A DNA stretch of 64,000 bases from Methylobacterium aquaticum (GCF_016804325.1 NZ_CP043627.1:6283501-6347500); one strand, 5' to 3'. Counted from the stretch's first letter, positions 55,472 to 64,000 are shown. Numbers and translations are program-made. Notes: generated by a model from the letters alone, not told the origin.

Positions 55472-56248
55472 CTACGCGCCCAGGCGCGAGCCCAGGCGGG
55501 CATCCGGCACGTAGCCGCGGTTCCAGGTCGGGCTGATAACCACCTCGTTGAGGCAGACGTGGCCGGGGCGCGTCGCCACGAACAGGATCAGCGCCGCCAT
55601 GTCGTCGGGCTGGAGCATGCGGGCGCGGTCCTCGGGCGTCACCGGCACCGGGCGCTTGTCGAGGATCGGGGTCGCGACCTCGGCCGGGCACAGGACCGTG
55701 GAGCGGATGCCGTTGACGCATTCCTCCATGTTGATGCTGTGGCTCATCGCCACCACCGCGTGCTTGGCCGCCGTGTAGGCCGGCCCGCTCACCGGGCTGA
55801 CGTAGCGCCCGGCCCAGGAGGCGGTGTGGATCAGCACGCCGTCGCCCTGGCGACGCATCAGCGGCAGCACCGCCAGCGAGGCGTAGAAGGCGCTCGACAG
55901 GTTGGCCTGGATCACGCTCTGCGCGCCCTCCGGCGACAGGGCGTCCCAGCGCCGCTCGCGCACGTTGCTGCCGGCATTGCTCACCAGCACGTCGAGCCGG
56001 CCGAACCGCGACGCGATGCCCTCGACGATGGCCGTGATGCGCGCCGCATCGGTGACGTCGCCGGGCTCGACCGCGGCCTCGCCGCCGGATGCGGCGATGC
56101 GCTCGGCGAGCGCCCGCAGCGGCTCCTCCCGGCGCCCGGTCAGCACGACCTTGGCGCCCGCTCCCGCCAGCGCGAGGGCCGCCGCCTCGCCGATGCCGCT
56201 GCCCGCCCCCGTCACCCAGGCGATCTTGCCGGCCAGATCCTGTGCCAT
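55472..56248 (-). CDS. Short-chain dehydrogenase/reductase
   Basis: 258 residues from the ATG at 56248, which has GAGGAGAGACGAC upstream. The classical SDR signature is complete: TGAGSGIG (13-20), VSNAGSNV, the Ser of HTASWAGRY and the YTAAK catalytic pair. The C-terminal ILFVATRPGHVCLNEVVISPTWNRGY resembles the 3-oxoacyl-ACP/serine dehydrogenase-like (YdfG) group. Substrate not predictable. Confidence 0.9.
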   Translation of the reverse strand: MAQDLAGKIAWVTGAGSGIGEAAALALAGAGAKVVLTGRREEPLRALAERIAASGGEAAVEPGDVTDAARITAIVEGIASRFGRLDVLVSNAGSNVRERRWDALSPEGAQSVIQANLSSAFYASLAVLPLMRRQGDGVLIHTASWAGRYVSPVSGPAYTAAKHAVVAMSHSINMEECVNGIRSTVLCPAEVATPILDKRPVPVTPEDRARMLQPDDMAALILFVATRPGHVCLNEVVISPTWNRGYVPDARLGSRLGA

Positions 56249-56492
56249 GTCGTCTCTCCTCCCATGCGGCGGCGCCCTGCCGGGATGGGGTTGGCCCGAA
56301 TCCGGGGGAACCGTCCGCCGCCCGTGTCTGCCAAGCGACGACGGCACCGCGCAAGAGCGACGCGGGACGATCGGGTGCCGGAGGCCGATCGCCCGGTGGA
56401 GGAAGGATCGTCCCAGCGGACGCACGAAAGCGGCGCAGCCCCGGCTTTCGCACCGTCGCTGCGCCGCCGCCGGCCATCGCTCGCCAATTCCG

Positions 56493-56576
56493 TCAGTGGA
56501 GATAGCCCAAGAAGAACAGGATCAGGATGATCGGGATCGGAATTCCGATCAGCCAGAGCAGTCCGCCCTTCATCAT
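56493..56576 (-). CDS. 27-residue membrane microprotein
   Basis: The peptide is MMKGGLLWLIGIPIPIILIL followed by FFLGYLH: a single membrane helix with a Pro kink. GGAGG lies seven bases before the ATG at 56576. Nearly identical tiny proteins (MKGGLLWLIGIPIPIILIL core) recur across Rhizobiales as far as I recall, although most gene finders miss them. Function unknown. The gap on its 3' side (56249-56492) shows nothing else. Confidence 0.7.
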   Translation of the reverse strand: MMKGGLLWLIGIPIPIILILFFLGYLH

Positions 56577-56667
56577 TGTCGCCTCCATGACTCCGTGAAT
56601 ACTCTCATGGAGTAACAACGGAGCTTGGCGTGATCGGGTTCCCCGTGGACCGATCGGTCCCGCAGGC

Positions 56668-58389
56668 TCACGCCGCCCGCCCGGCCTCCTCGCGCGCCAC
56701 CGCGATGCCGACCCGGTCGCGCCCACGCGCCTTGGCGTCGTAGAGGGCGGCGTCGGCCCGGGCGATCGCCGCCTGGATGTCCGGGTCGCGCACCGACACC
56801 GTCGCCACCCCGATGCTGACCGTGACCGCGACGATGCGGCCGCCATGGGCGATCTCCGCGGCCCGGACCTTGACGCAGAGGCGTTCGGCGATCTGCGCCG
56901 CCTCGGCCCCGTCGAGGCCGACGAGCAGCACCACGAATTCCTCGCCGCCGAAGCGGGCCACGGTGTCGGTGCCGCGCACGGCCTCCGCCAGCAGCGTGCC
57001 GACATGACGGATCACCGCGTCGCCGGCATCGTGGCCATACCGGTCGTTGACGCGCTTGAAGTGGTCGACGTCGACGACCAGCACGGCGACACCGCAGCGG
57101 CCGCCTCTCGCCTGCGCGAAGGCCTCCGCCGCCGGCTTGACGAAGCCGCGCCGGTTGCGGAGCCCGGTGAGCATGTCGGTGCCGGCGACCTGGCGCAGAT
57201 CCTCGATCTGGCGCCGGTAGGAGGCGGCGACGCTGGTCGAGCGGAGCGTCGCGTCGCTGAGCTCGCGCTCGGCGGTGCCGATCCGCCGCAGAAGCGCGTG
57301 CAGGGCCGCCGAGAGGGCACCGAATTCCCGCGCCCCGTCGAGCCGCGGCAGGCTCGTGGCGTCGGCGTCGGGGCCGATCCGGTCCAGGGCCGCGGTCAGT
57401 TGCCGGAGCGGGGCCGCGGCGCGGCGCCCGAGCGACCACGCGAGCGCGATGCCGAGCAGGGCGACCGCGGCGCCGAGGCCGAGCAGCGCCCGGAGGGACG
57501 GCTGCACCGGCGCGAGGGCTTGCGCCTCGGGCAGCGTCGCCACCACGATCCAGCCGAGACCGGGATCGCCGCCGGCGACCCCGCTCCGCTCGCCCGTCGC
57601 CGCCGAGGCGAAGCCTGCCAGCCGCGTCTCCCCGGCGATCTCGGCCGCGAAGACGCCCCTCCCCGCCTCGGTCATGGCACCGAGCCGCGCCGGCCCGAAC
57701 GGCTCCGCGCCGAGGCGCGGCCCGAGGATCACGCGCCCGTTGCGGTCGAGCACCCACAGGTCGGTGCCGGGCCGGCCCTCGTCGAGGAGCCGGCGGCGGA
57801 CCCGGCTCGCCCAATCCCAGCTCAGGTGGCCGCCCAGCACCCCGATGACGGCGCCGCCGGCATCGCGCACCGGCGCCGCCAGATCGACGAGGCGCAGGGG
57901 CTCGGGCTCGGCGCGCACGAGGAGCCGGCTCAGCAGCACCGCCTCGTGCACGTCGCCGACATTGGGCCGGGTCAGCCCGATCTCGAACCAGGTCCGCCCG
58001 CTCACCGCCACCCCTTCGAGCATCCCCTCCGTGCCGGCCCGCACGCGGCCGTCGGGCGCGACGAAGCCGAGCCAGGCGTAATCCGGTGCCGTGGTCCGCA
58101 TGGCGGTCAGGATGCCGCGGGTGGCGGCGGGATCGGTGGTCCAGCGCTCGCGCAGGGGGGCGAGGCCGGCGACGACCTGGATCTCGCGGAACCGCTCGCG
58201 CAGGGTGGTGTCGAGGCTCCCCGCCATGCCGTCGGCGAGGCGGGCGAGACGGTCCTCGGCCAGCCGGAGGGCGCTTCGCCGCTCGAGCCAGATCGCCCCG
58301 CCCACCGTCGCCCCCACCAGGGCGAGGCAGAGCAAGCCGACCAGCGCGGCGAGCCGGTGCTCGAAGCGGAGCCGATTCCTGAACGACAC
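56668..58389 (-). CDS. Membrane-bound diguanylate cyclase (Cache-like sensor + HAMP-like + GGDEF)
   Basis: 573 residues. The first helix LAALVGLLCLALVGATVGGA and a second near 305-325 (ALLGLGAAVALLGIALAW) bracket a periplasmic sensor of about 270 residues with Cache-like features (WFEIGLTRPNVGDVHEAVLLSR, DLAAPVRDAGGAVIGVLGGHL). A HAMP-like segment leads to GGDEF: TDMLTGLRNRRGF, DVDHFKRVNDRYGHDAGD, active-site GGEEF, and an inhibitory RxxD (RGTD) five residues before it. It makes c-di-GMP and should be feedback-inhibited. Ligand unknown. Confidence 0.9.
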   Translation of the reverse strand: MSFRNRLRFEHRLAALVGLLCLALVGATVGGAIWLERRSALRLAEDRLARLADGMAGSLDTTLRERFREIQVVAGLAPLRERWTTDPAATRGILTAMRTTAPDYAWLGFVAPDGRVRAGTEGMLEGVAVSGRTWFEIGLTRPNVGDVHEAVLLSRLLVRAEPEPLRLVDLAAPVRDAGGAVIGVLGGHLSWDWASRVRRRLLDEGRPGTDLWVLDRNGRVILGPRLGAEPFGPARLGAMTEAGRGVFAAEIAGETRLAGFASAATGERSGVAGGDPGLGWIVVATLPEAQALAPVQPSLRALLGLGAAVALLGIALAWSLGRRAAAPLRQLTAALDRIGPDADATSLPRLDGAREFGALSAALHALLRRIGTAERELSDATLRSTSVAASYRRQIEDLRQVAGTDMLTGLRNRRGFVKPAAEAFAQARGGRCGVAVLVVDVDHFKRVNDRYGHDAGDAVIRHVGTLLAEAVRGTDTVARFGGEEFVVLLVGLDGAEAAQIAERLCVKVRAAEIAHGGRIVAVTVSIGVATVSVRDPDIQAAIARADAALYDAKARGRDRVGIAVAREEAGRAA

Positions 58390-58469
58390 GATGGACCTCC
58401 GCGACCGGGGGTCCGTTCTCGCCTGTCCGATGAAACGATCGGTTCAGCCGACCGCTCGCATTCGAACGA

Positions 58470-58709
58470 TCACGCGTCCGTATCCGGGCGGCGCCCCTGG
58501 CTGTGGAGGCGCCGCTCCTGCGCCCCGCGCTCGGCCGCATCGGTGAGCTGGGTGATGAGGGCACCGGCCGCGCCGAGGGGAATCAGCAGGAAGACCGTGC
58601 CGCCATCGGGCCCGCTCACTTCGGCCGCCAGGGTATCGCCGCCATCGATCGTGCTGACGGCGGTGACACTGGTGATCGAGAGGACCCGGGGTCGTGCGTC
58701 GTCGGTCAT
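58470..58709 (-). CDS. Small conserved-looking protein, unknown
   Basis: 79 residues from the ATG at 58709 (MTDDARPRVLSITSVTAVST), with a GCAGGGAG ribosome-site candidate upstream. It has alternating beta-like stretches (VLSITSVTAVSTIDGGDTLAAEV, TVFLLIPLGAAGALITQL) and an Arg-rich tail. A longer frame to 58757 exists. It is divergent in style from secreted proteins. No family recognised. Confidence 0.5.
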   Translation of the reverse strand: MTDDARPRVLSITSVTAVSTIDGGDTLAAEVSGPDGGTVFLLIPLGAAGALITQLTDAAERGAQERRLHSQGRRPDTDA

Positions 58710-58817
58710 GCCTGCCACTCCCTGCGGCACAGATGCCACGAAAGCGGCCCTGAACAATTGCTAACACGTTACACTTTAGAGGAATTCCCTCATCGATGCA
58801 GACACAATCGCCCTAGG

Positions 58818-58839
58818 CCGACCGGCCGAGGCCGGTCGG
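58818..58839 (-). terminator. Hairpin after the tannase-family gene
   Basis: CCGACCGGCC and GGCCGGTCGG form a 9-10-bp stem eight bases past the stop of the minus-strand gene. No T-run follows on that strand, so the role as terminator is weakly supported. Confidence 0.35.
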
Positions 58840-58846
58840 GGTGCCC

Positions 58847-60385
58847 TCAGGGCGCCGCGCAGGTGAGGCCGGCCCCCTCGGAGCGCGGGACCTGCGGATA
58901 GGCGCAGACCGGGCGCGACCAGGACACCGCGCCGCCGGCATCGCGCTTGGTCGCGACGAGCTCGCGCGGCGCCTCGCCGGCCTCGACCCAGCGCTCCAGG
59001 GCCGTCAACGGATCGATGCCGGTGTCCGAGATGCCCGGCCCGTCGGTGCCGATGCCGCAATGGTCCATACCCGGCACCATGAACAGGCGCGCGGTCCCGG
59101 CCAGGGCATCGAGACCGCCCGTCCCCTTGGCCAGAGCCTCGTAGAAGGCGACGCTCATGAACGGCGTGACCAGCGGGTCGCCCCAGCCGTGATAGATCAG
59201 GAGCTTGCCGCCCGCGTCGCGGAACGCCGACAGGTCGGCGACCGGCCGCACGGCCCCGGCGGCGGGATCGTAGGTGGCGGCGTTGTAGACCTGCGCCTGC
59301 GGCGCCATCCGGGCCGGATCGGCGGAAAAATCGAAATCCGTCACCCGATAGGCCGGCCCCGGCGAGGGCCAGAACGCCATGTAGCGCAGGAAGTCGGCGG
59401 AGAAGAGCGGCAGGATCGCAGGCGCGTTGCCCAGTCCCGTGAGCCAGCGCGGCCAATGCGCCTCGGAGCCGAGGGGAATGCCGCCCGGATAGAGTGGGCG
59501 GCCGGCCGCATCGGTCGGGCCGGCATACCACTTCTCCAGCACGCCGACCTCCGCCTCGCTCAAGCACTTGTCCGACGTGTCGCCGGTGCAGCGCAGGGAC
59601 GACGGCTTGAAGTTGCATTGCCGCGGATCGGCGACGAACCCCCCGGCCTCCTTCGCCCCGCAGGCCGCCGCCACCGCCTCCGTCACCAGCCTCGCCCGGG
59701 GCGTGGTCAGGATCGGCTTGCCGTCGGCCCCGGTATTCGCCTTCGTCACCCAGGCGAAGGTGGTGGCGACGAGGCCGGTATAGTCGAGGGCCGGCGCCCC
59801 GCTGATGATCCCGTCGAAGTCCTTGGGGTATTTCAGCGCCTCCATCGCCGCCATGCGGCCGCCGGTGGAGCAGCCGGCGAAGTAGGATTTCGCCTGCGGC
59901 CGGTCGTAGAAGGCCTTGACCAGCACCTTGCTGGCCCGCGCCGTCTCGGTCACCGCGCGCTGGCCCCAATCCATCCGGGCGACGAGGTCGCCGGCGGCCC
60001 AGCGCCCGTCGGCCGAGCCGGTGCCCCAATGGCCCCCGTCCATCGTCGAGGCCGCGTAGCCCCGGCGCAGGCCGTAATTCATCGCGTTGGTGAAGCCGGG
60101 CGCATCCGACAGCAGGGTCCCGCAGAAGCCGCCGCAGCCGGTGCCGTAATACTTCCCGTTCCAGTTCTGGAGCGGCAGCCGCACCTCGAAGCTGATCGCC
60201 GGCCGCACCGTGCCGAGCACCCGGCAATAGGCCGGCAGGTCGCCGGCAGCCGGCACCTCGGCGGCGGAGTGGAGGTTCACCGCCTCGATCCTGAGGTTGG
60301 CGAGCGCGCCGCACTCGCCGGCCAGAGCCGGCCCCGCCATCAGGCCGGTACCCAGGCCGACCAGGATCCCCCATTTGCGCGCCAT
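58847..60385 (-). CDS. Tannase/feruloyl esterase family alpha/beta hydrolase, secreted
   Basis: 512 residues from the ATG at 60385 (GAGGGGACG upstream); an upstream start at 60421 adds 12. Signal peptide GILVGLGTGLMAGPALA. The family's catalytic Ser lies in FAGCSTGGRMA, Asp in YHGWGDPLV and His in GMDHCG; the two Cys next to Ser and His form the disulfide that links the triad in this family. FNWNGKYYGTGCGGFCG-type QNWNGKYYGTGCGGFCG is typical. It hydrolyses aromatic (gallate or hydroxycinnamate-like) esters, fitting plant-associated life. Confidence 0.9.
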   Translation of the reverse strand: MARKWGILVGLGTGLMAGPALAGECGALANLRIEAVNLHSAAEVPAAGDLPAYCRVLGTVRPAISFEVRLPLQNWNGKYYGTGCGGFCGTLLSDAPGFTNAMNYGLRRGYAASTMDGGHWGTGSADGRWAAGDLVARMDWGQRAVTETARASKVLVKAFYDRPQAKSYFAGCSTGGRMAAMEALKYPKDFDGIISGAPALDYTGLVATTFAWVTKANTGADGKPILTTPRARLVTEAVAAACGAKEAGGFVADPRQCNFKPSSLRCTGDTSDKCLSEAEVGVLEKWYAGPTDAAGRPLYPGGIPLGSEAHWPRWLTGLGNAPAILPLFSADFLRYMAFWPSPGPAYRVTDFDFSADPARMAPQAQVYNAATYDPAAGAVRPVADLSAFRDAGGKLLIYHGWGDPLVTPFMSVAFYEALAKGTGGLDALAGTARLFMVPGMDHCGIGTDGPGISDTGIDPLTALERWVEAGEAPRELVATKRDAGGAVSWSRPVCAYPQVPRSEGAGLTCAAP

Positions 60386-60489
60386 CGTCCCCTCCCGGCT
60401 TTTCGGGGAGCTTAACCGCAACCTCTTGCGCCGTCGCCAGCGGAATGCGCTAAACCGGCCGGAACGAGAGATCAGGGCAGGACACGCGG

Positions 60490-62127
60490 ATGGCAGGCAG
60501 CGGCGCCGGCAACGACCTTCAGGATTTCGGCACCTACGACTTCGTCGTGGTCGGGGCGGGCTCGGCGGGCTGCGTGCTCGCCAACCGGCTCTCGGCCGAT
60601 CCGCGGCGGCGCGTGCTGGTGCTGGAGGCGGGCGGGCGCGACAACTGGATCTGGTTCCACATCCCGGCCGGCTACCTCTTCGCCATCGGCAACAAGCGGG
60701 CCGACTGGCTGTTCACCACCCAGGCCGAGGCCGGCCTGAACGGGCGCCAGCTCGCCTATCCCCGCGGCAAGGTCATCGGCGGCTCCTCGGCCATCAACGC
60801 GATGATCTACATGCGCGGCCAGGCCGCCGATTACGACGGCTGGCGCCAGCTCGGCCTCGACGGCTGGGGCTGGGACGACGTGCTGCCCTATTTCCTCAAG
60901 CACGAGGACCACATCGCGCCGCCGAACGGCTTCCACCGCTCCGGCGGCGAGTGGCGGGTCGAGCCGCCGCGGATCCGCTGGGCGATCCTCGACGCGATCC
61001 GCGATGCCGCGGAGGCCGCGGGTATCCCGAAGATCCCGGATTTCAACACCGGCGACAACGAGGGCTCGTCGTACTTCCAGGTCAACCAGCGCCGCGGCCG
61101 GCGCTGGAGCGCGGCCCGCGGCTTCCTGAAACCGGCGCTCAACCGCCCGAACCTGCGGCTCGAGACCGGAATCCATGTCGAGCGGGTGGTGGTCGAGGGC
61201 GGCCGCGCCGTCGGCGTGCTGTTCGAGCGCGGCGGGCAGCGCTACCTCGCCCGGGCGAACGGCGAGGTGGTGCTCTCGGCCGGCGCCGTCGCGACCCCGA
61301 AGCTCCTCGAACTGTCCGGCATCGGCGACGGGGCGCGGCTCCGGGATCTGGGGGTGGAGGTCGCCCATCACGCGCCGGGCGTCGGCGAGAACCTGCAGGA
61401 CCACCTGCAGATCCGGCCGGTCTACAAGGTGACGGGGGTCCCGACCCTCAATCTCACCTACGCGAACCTGATCAAGCGCGGCTGGATGGGCGTCGAATAC
61501 GCGCTGTTTCGCACCGGGCCGCTCACCATGGCGCCGAGCCAGGTCGGGGTGTTCACCCGCTCCTCGCCCGACTACGCCACCGCCAACCTCGAATACCACT
61601 TCCAGCCGCTCTCCCTCGACAAGTGGGGCGAGGGCCTGCACCCGTTCGGGGCCTTCACGGCGAGCGTCTGCAACCTGCGCCCGTCGAGCCGCGGCAGCGT
61701 GCATGCCGCGAGCCCCGACCCGATGGCCCCGCCGGAAATCCGGCCGAACTATCTCTCGACCGAGGAGGACCGGCGCGTCGCGGTCGATTCGCTCAAGCTC
61801 ACCCGCCGCATCGTCGCCCAGGCGCCGCTCGCCCGCTACCGCCCCGAGGAGCACCTGCCGGGTCCGGGAATCGCGGGGGACGCCGACCTGCTCAAGGCCG
61901 CGGGCGATCTCGGCACCACGATCTTCCACCCCGTCGGCACCGCCCGGATGGGGGCCGACCACGATGCCGGCGCGGTGCTCGATGCGCGTTTGCGCGTGCG
62001 CGGGATCCGGTGCTTGCGGGTCGCCGACGCCTCGGCGATGCCGCGCATCACCTCGGGCAACACCAACTCGCCGACGATCATGCTGGCCGAGAAGGGCGCG
62101 GCGATGATCCTGGAGGATGCCGTCTGA
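60490..62127 (+). CDS. GMC family oxidoreductase (choline dehydrogenase-like)
   Basis: 545 residues. The ADP-binding N-terminus DFVVVGAGSAGCVLANRLS is followed by GMC signature 1 (PRGKVIGGSSAINAMIYMRG) and signature 2 (GAVATPKLLELSGIG). The C-terminus has HPVGTARMGAD and the catalytic His/Asn block ITSGNTNSPTIMLAEKGA. It binds FAD and oxidises an alcohol; substrate (choline, polyethylene glycol or other primary alcohols) cannot be told. No aldehyde dehydrogenase is adjacent. Confidence 0.92.
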   Translation: MAGSGAGNDLQDFGTYDFVVVGAGSAGCVLANRLSADPRRRVLVLEAGGRDNWIWFHIPAGYLFAIGNKRADWLFTTQAEAGLNGRQLAYPRGKVIGGSSAINAMIYMRGQAADYDGWRQLGLDGWGWDDVLPYFLKHEDHIAPPNGFHRSGGEWRVEPPRIRWAILDAIRDAAEAAGIPKIPDFNTGDNEGSSYFQVNQRRGRRWSAARGFLKPALNRPNLRLETGIHVERVVVEGGRAVGVLFERGGQRYLARANGEVVLSAGAVATPKLLELSGIGDGARLRDLGVEVAHHAPGVGENLQDHLQIRPVYKVTGVPTLNLTYANLIKRGWMGVEYALFRTGPLTMAPSQVGVFTRSSPDYATANLEYHFQPLSLDKWGEGLHPFGAFTASVCNLRPSSRGSVHAASPDPMAPPEIRPNYLSTEEDRRVAVDSLKLTRRIVAQAPLARYRPEEHLPGPGIAGDADLLKAAGDLGTTIFHPVGTARMGADHDAGAVLDARLRVRGIRCLRVADASAMPRITSGNTNSPTIMLAEKGAAMILEDAV

Positions 62128-62135
62128 GCGGATTT

Positions 62136-62160
62136 CGCAAAACCGGCAGCCGGTTTTGCG
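62136..62160 (+). repeat. Perfect hairpin after the GMC gene
   Basis: An 11-bp stem (CGCAAAACCGG / CCGGTTTTGCG) with loop CAG lies eight bases past the stop. No T-run follows, so it may be a REP-like palindrome or an mRNA 3' stabiliser. Confidence 0.6.
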
Positions 62161-62218
62161 ACGACGATCCGCCACGGGACGACGAACCAGGCGGGCTTGG
62201 CGTCGGCCGGCCGATTGA

Positions 62219-62341
62219 TACCAACGGTCGTTGGAAACGACCTTTGGTTCCGTTCTCGAATTTTCGTCAAGCCTCTGGCTTGGCATAGACAATTCGAGAT
62301 GGTTCAATGGCCCGATGCGTCAGCATCTTGGGCTATTGGTA
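62219..62341. mobile_element. 123-bp MITE-like element, copy 2
   Basis: It has the same length and nearly the same sequence as 14706-14828. It begins TACCAACGG and ends TATTGGTA with TA at both borders. Differences are scattered single bases, so the two copies are recent but not newest. It sits between the GMC gene and the RHH gene. Confidence 0.8.
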
Positions 62342-62357
62342 TCAAAGCCCGCCTCGT

Positions 62358-62648
62358 CTACTCCGCCGCCATCAGGACCGGGGCCCGGCTCCCCTCGGAC
62401 ACGTAGATCAGGCAGGAGCAGCGCAGGAGCGATGCGAAGTTGCGCACCTCGCCATGCCGCTCCAGCACCTCGTCGTGCAGCTTGGTGGCGAACTTCGCGA
62501 CGCTGAGCCCCTCCTGGCGGGCGATCTCCTCCAGGATGGTCCAGAACGCGGTCTCGAGGCGCAGGGAGGTGCAGTGCCCGCCGATCCGCAGCGAGCGCGT
62601 CTCGTAGGCGTAGCGCTCCGGCGTCTGCTCGGCGAAGATCCGGCACAT
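62358..62648 (-). CDS. Ribbon-helix-helix domain protein (RHH_4 type)
   Basis: 96 residues from the ATG at 62648. The fold appears as RSLRIGGHCTSLRLETAFWTILEEIARQEGLSVAKFATKLHDEVL, a beta strand and two helices like the RHH_4 family. SLRLE is the strand that would touch DNA or, in some members, other ligands. The C-terminus ends in a hydrophobic FASLLRCSCLIYV stretch. It is not beside a toxin gene; it may be a stand-alone regulator. Confidence 0.78.
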   Translation of the reverse strand: MCRIFAEQTPERYAYETRSLRIGGHCTSLRLETAFWTILEEIARQEGLSVAKFATKLHDEVLERHGEVRNFASLLRCSCLIYVSEGSRAPVLMAAE

Positions 62649-62857
62649 GGGGGCGTCCTCCTCACGTTCGTTGCCCGAAGGATAGTGAAGCGGGAGGCGG
62701 CTGGGCAAGCAGCCGATGCGTCGCGGGCAAGGGAATCGTCGTACAATCATCATCCGGCACGACGACCGACGTCCATGTCTCGTCTTCTCCTGCGTCACGG
62801 TGCAGCCTTGGCGGTGGCGCTGCGTTCTCCTCCCTAACGATCCGAGGAGGACACGCC

Positions 62858-64000
62858 ATGGCACGGGAGAGCACAGCGGACGGGCTGATGCGGACGAAGC
62901 CGATCGAACGCCTGCGACAGGACGCGGAGGGCGGCCACGGCCTGGAGCGGACGCTGGGGCCCTGGAGCCTGGTCGGGCTCGGCATCGGGGCGATCATCGG
63001 CGCCGGGCTGTTCTCGCTCACCGGCATCGCGGCGGCGGAGAATGCCGGGCCGGCGGTGGTGATCTCGTTCGCCATCGCGGCCATCGGCTGCGCGCTCGCC
63101 GGCATGTGCTACAGCGAGCTCGCCAGCATGATCCCGGTCTCGGGCAGCGCCTACACCTACGCCTATGCCACGATGGGCGAGTTCGTCGCCTGGATCATCG
63201 GGTGGGACCTGGTGCTCGAATACGCGGTCGGCGCCGCCACCGTGTCGGTGAGCTGGTCGAAATACGTCGCGACGCTGCTGCAGGATTGGGGCATCACGCT
63301 GCCGCCGCGGCTCCTGCACTCGCCGTTCGAGACGGTGCAGCTCGCCGACGGCTCGACCGTCCACGGCCTCGTCAACCTGCCGGCGGTGCTGATCCTGTGC
63401 CTGATCTCGCTGCTGCTGATGCGCGGCGTGCGCGAATCGACCCGGGTCAACAGCGTGATCGTCGTGGTGAAGGTCGCGGTGGTGCTGGCGGTGGTCGGGG
63501 TCGGCCTGTTCTACGTCAAGGCGCAGAACTACGTCCCGTTCATCCCGGACAATACCGGCACCTTCGGCGAATACGGCTGGAGCGGCATCATGCGGGCGGC
63601 CGGCGTGGTGTTCTTCGCCTATATCGGCTTCGACGCGGTCTCGACGGCGGCGCAGGAGGTGAAGAACCCGCAGCGCACCATGATGATCGGCATCCTCGGT
63701 TCGCTCGCGATCTGCACCGTGCTCTACATCGCCTTCGCGGCGGTGCTCACCGGCCTCGTCCCCTACGCCTCCATGAAGGGCGACGCCGCTCCCGTCGCCA
63801 CCGCCATCAAGCAGACCCCCTTCCCCTGGCTCCAGACCCTGGTGACGCTCGGCGTCATCGCGGGCTTCACCACCGTGATGCTGGTGCTGCTCTACGGCCA
63901 GTCACGGGTGTTCTTCTCGATGGCCAATGACGGCCTGCTGCCGAAATTCTTCGCCGCGATCCACCCGACCTGGCGCACACCGTACCGCTCGAACCTGTTC
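62858..64000 (+). CDS. APC-family amino acid permease (cationic amino acid transporter-like), 5' part
   Basis: 381 codons from the ATG at 62858, which has CGAGGAGG upstream; the gene continues past the window. A cytoplasmic N-terminus with LERTLGPWSLVGLGIGAIIGAGLFSLTG (helix 1) leads to nine or so further helices. SGSAYTYAYATMGEFVAWIIGWDLVLEYAVG and FFAYIGFDAVSTAAQEVKNPQR are hallmarks of the YfnA/CAT group. It imports amino acids with protons; the specific one is unknown. The upstream 209-base gap shows no other gene. Confidence 0.92.
   Translation, partial: MARESTADGLMRTKPIERLRQDAEGGHGLERTLGPWSLVGLGIGAIIGAGLFSLTGIAAAENAGPAVVISFAIAAIGCALAGMCYSELASMIPVSGSAYTYAYATMGEFVAWIIGWDLVLEYAVGAATVSVSWSKYVATLLQDWGITLPPRLLHSPFETVQLADGSTVHGLVNLPAVLILCLISLLLMRGVRESTRVNSVIVVVKVAVVLAVVGVGLFYVKAQNYVPFIPDNTGTFGEYGWSGIMRAAGVVFFAYIGFDAVSTAAQEVKNPQRTMMIGILGSLAICTVLYIAFAAVLTGLVPYASMKGDAAPVATAIKQTPFPWLQTLVTLGVIAGFTTVMLVLLYGQSRVFFSMANDGLLPKFFAAIHPTWRTPYRSNLF

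Noticed and set aside
62136..62160. Hairpin after the GMC gene as a rho-independent terminator
   Set aside because: Stem is perfect but followed by ACGACGATCC rather than a T-run, so it is listed as a repeat/hairpin only.
62358..62648. Antitoxin of a toxin-antitoxin pair
   Set aside because: It has a ribbon-helix-helix fold but no toxin-like gene on either side; the neighbours are a MITE and a permease.
1..64000. CRISPR array, tRNA or rRNA genes
   Set aside because: No repeat-spacer pattern, no cloverleaf-like sequence with a GTTCGA-type T-loop in context, and no rRNA segments were recognised by eye. A tRNA scan would be decisive.

Overview
The window is high-GC alphaproteobacterial DNA. 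Gene content, order and repeats fit Methylobacterium or a close relative in the Rhizobiales: a fused ureAB gene, an lspA / DUF3035-like / paired M16 peptidase block, the full rpsB-to-lpxB envelope cluster, and dispersed palindromes typical of these genomes. This is judged from protein and synteny resemblance only; no search was run.

Layout. 1-4.1 kb: end of lspA, a secreted DUF3035-like protein and two M16 peptidase subunits. 4.2-9.9 kb: a cupin gene, then a urease operon ureD-ureAB-[HD hydrolase]-ureC-ureE-ureF with no ureG. 9.9-10.6 kb: a brnT/brnA toxin-antitoxin pair with a broken toxin, and a palindromic repeat. 10.8-14.7 kb: paoABC-type molybdenum aldehyde oxidoreductase. 14.9-24.8 kb: glgX, dusA with an integrase relic at its 5' end, a thioesterase, an aldo/keto reductase, an orphan ABC binding protein, a patatin and ispG. 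25-29 kb: kup, coaBC, a small protein and cynS. 29.1-31.2 kb: an IS630-family element and an FkbM methyltransferase whose base composition differs from its surroundings. 31.8-47.7 kb: translation and envelope cluster rpsB-tsf-pyrH-frr-uppS-cdsA-dxr-rseP-bamA-lpxD-fabZ-lpxA-lpxI-lpxB. 47.7-64 kb: peroxiredoxin, LOV-domain histidine kinase, outer-membrane-like protein, Zn alcohol dehydrogenase, prmA, SDR, diguanylate cyclase, tannase/feruloyl esterase, GMC oxidoreductase, RHH protein and the start of an APC amino acid permease.

How the genes work together. ispG and dxr (MEP pathway) supply isoprenoid precursors that uppS turns into the undecaprenyl carrier. cdsA makes CDP-diacylglycerol. lpxD, lpxA, lpxI and lpxB with fabZ make lipid A. 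BamA and RseP build and survey the outer membrane. Urease and cyanase both release ammonia and CO2/bicarbonate from simple nitrogen compounds.

Points needing most care. Five reading frames (brnT, glgX, kup, coaBC, LOV kinase) are each restored by adding one G or C beside an identical base, and at least coaBC is normally essential. This looks more like consensus error than decay. The most unusual biology is a stand-alone alarmone-hydrolase-type HD gene coupled between ureAB and ureC, two 123-bp MITE-like copies whose ends match the resident IS630 element, cynS with ACG where its start codon should be, and a triplicated 14-bp stop/start unit at the lpxA-lpxI junction.
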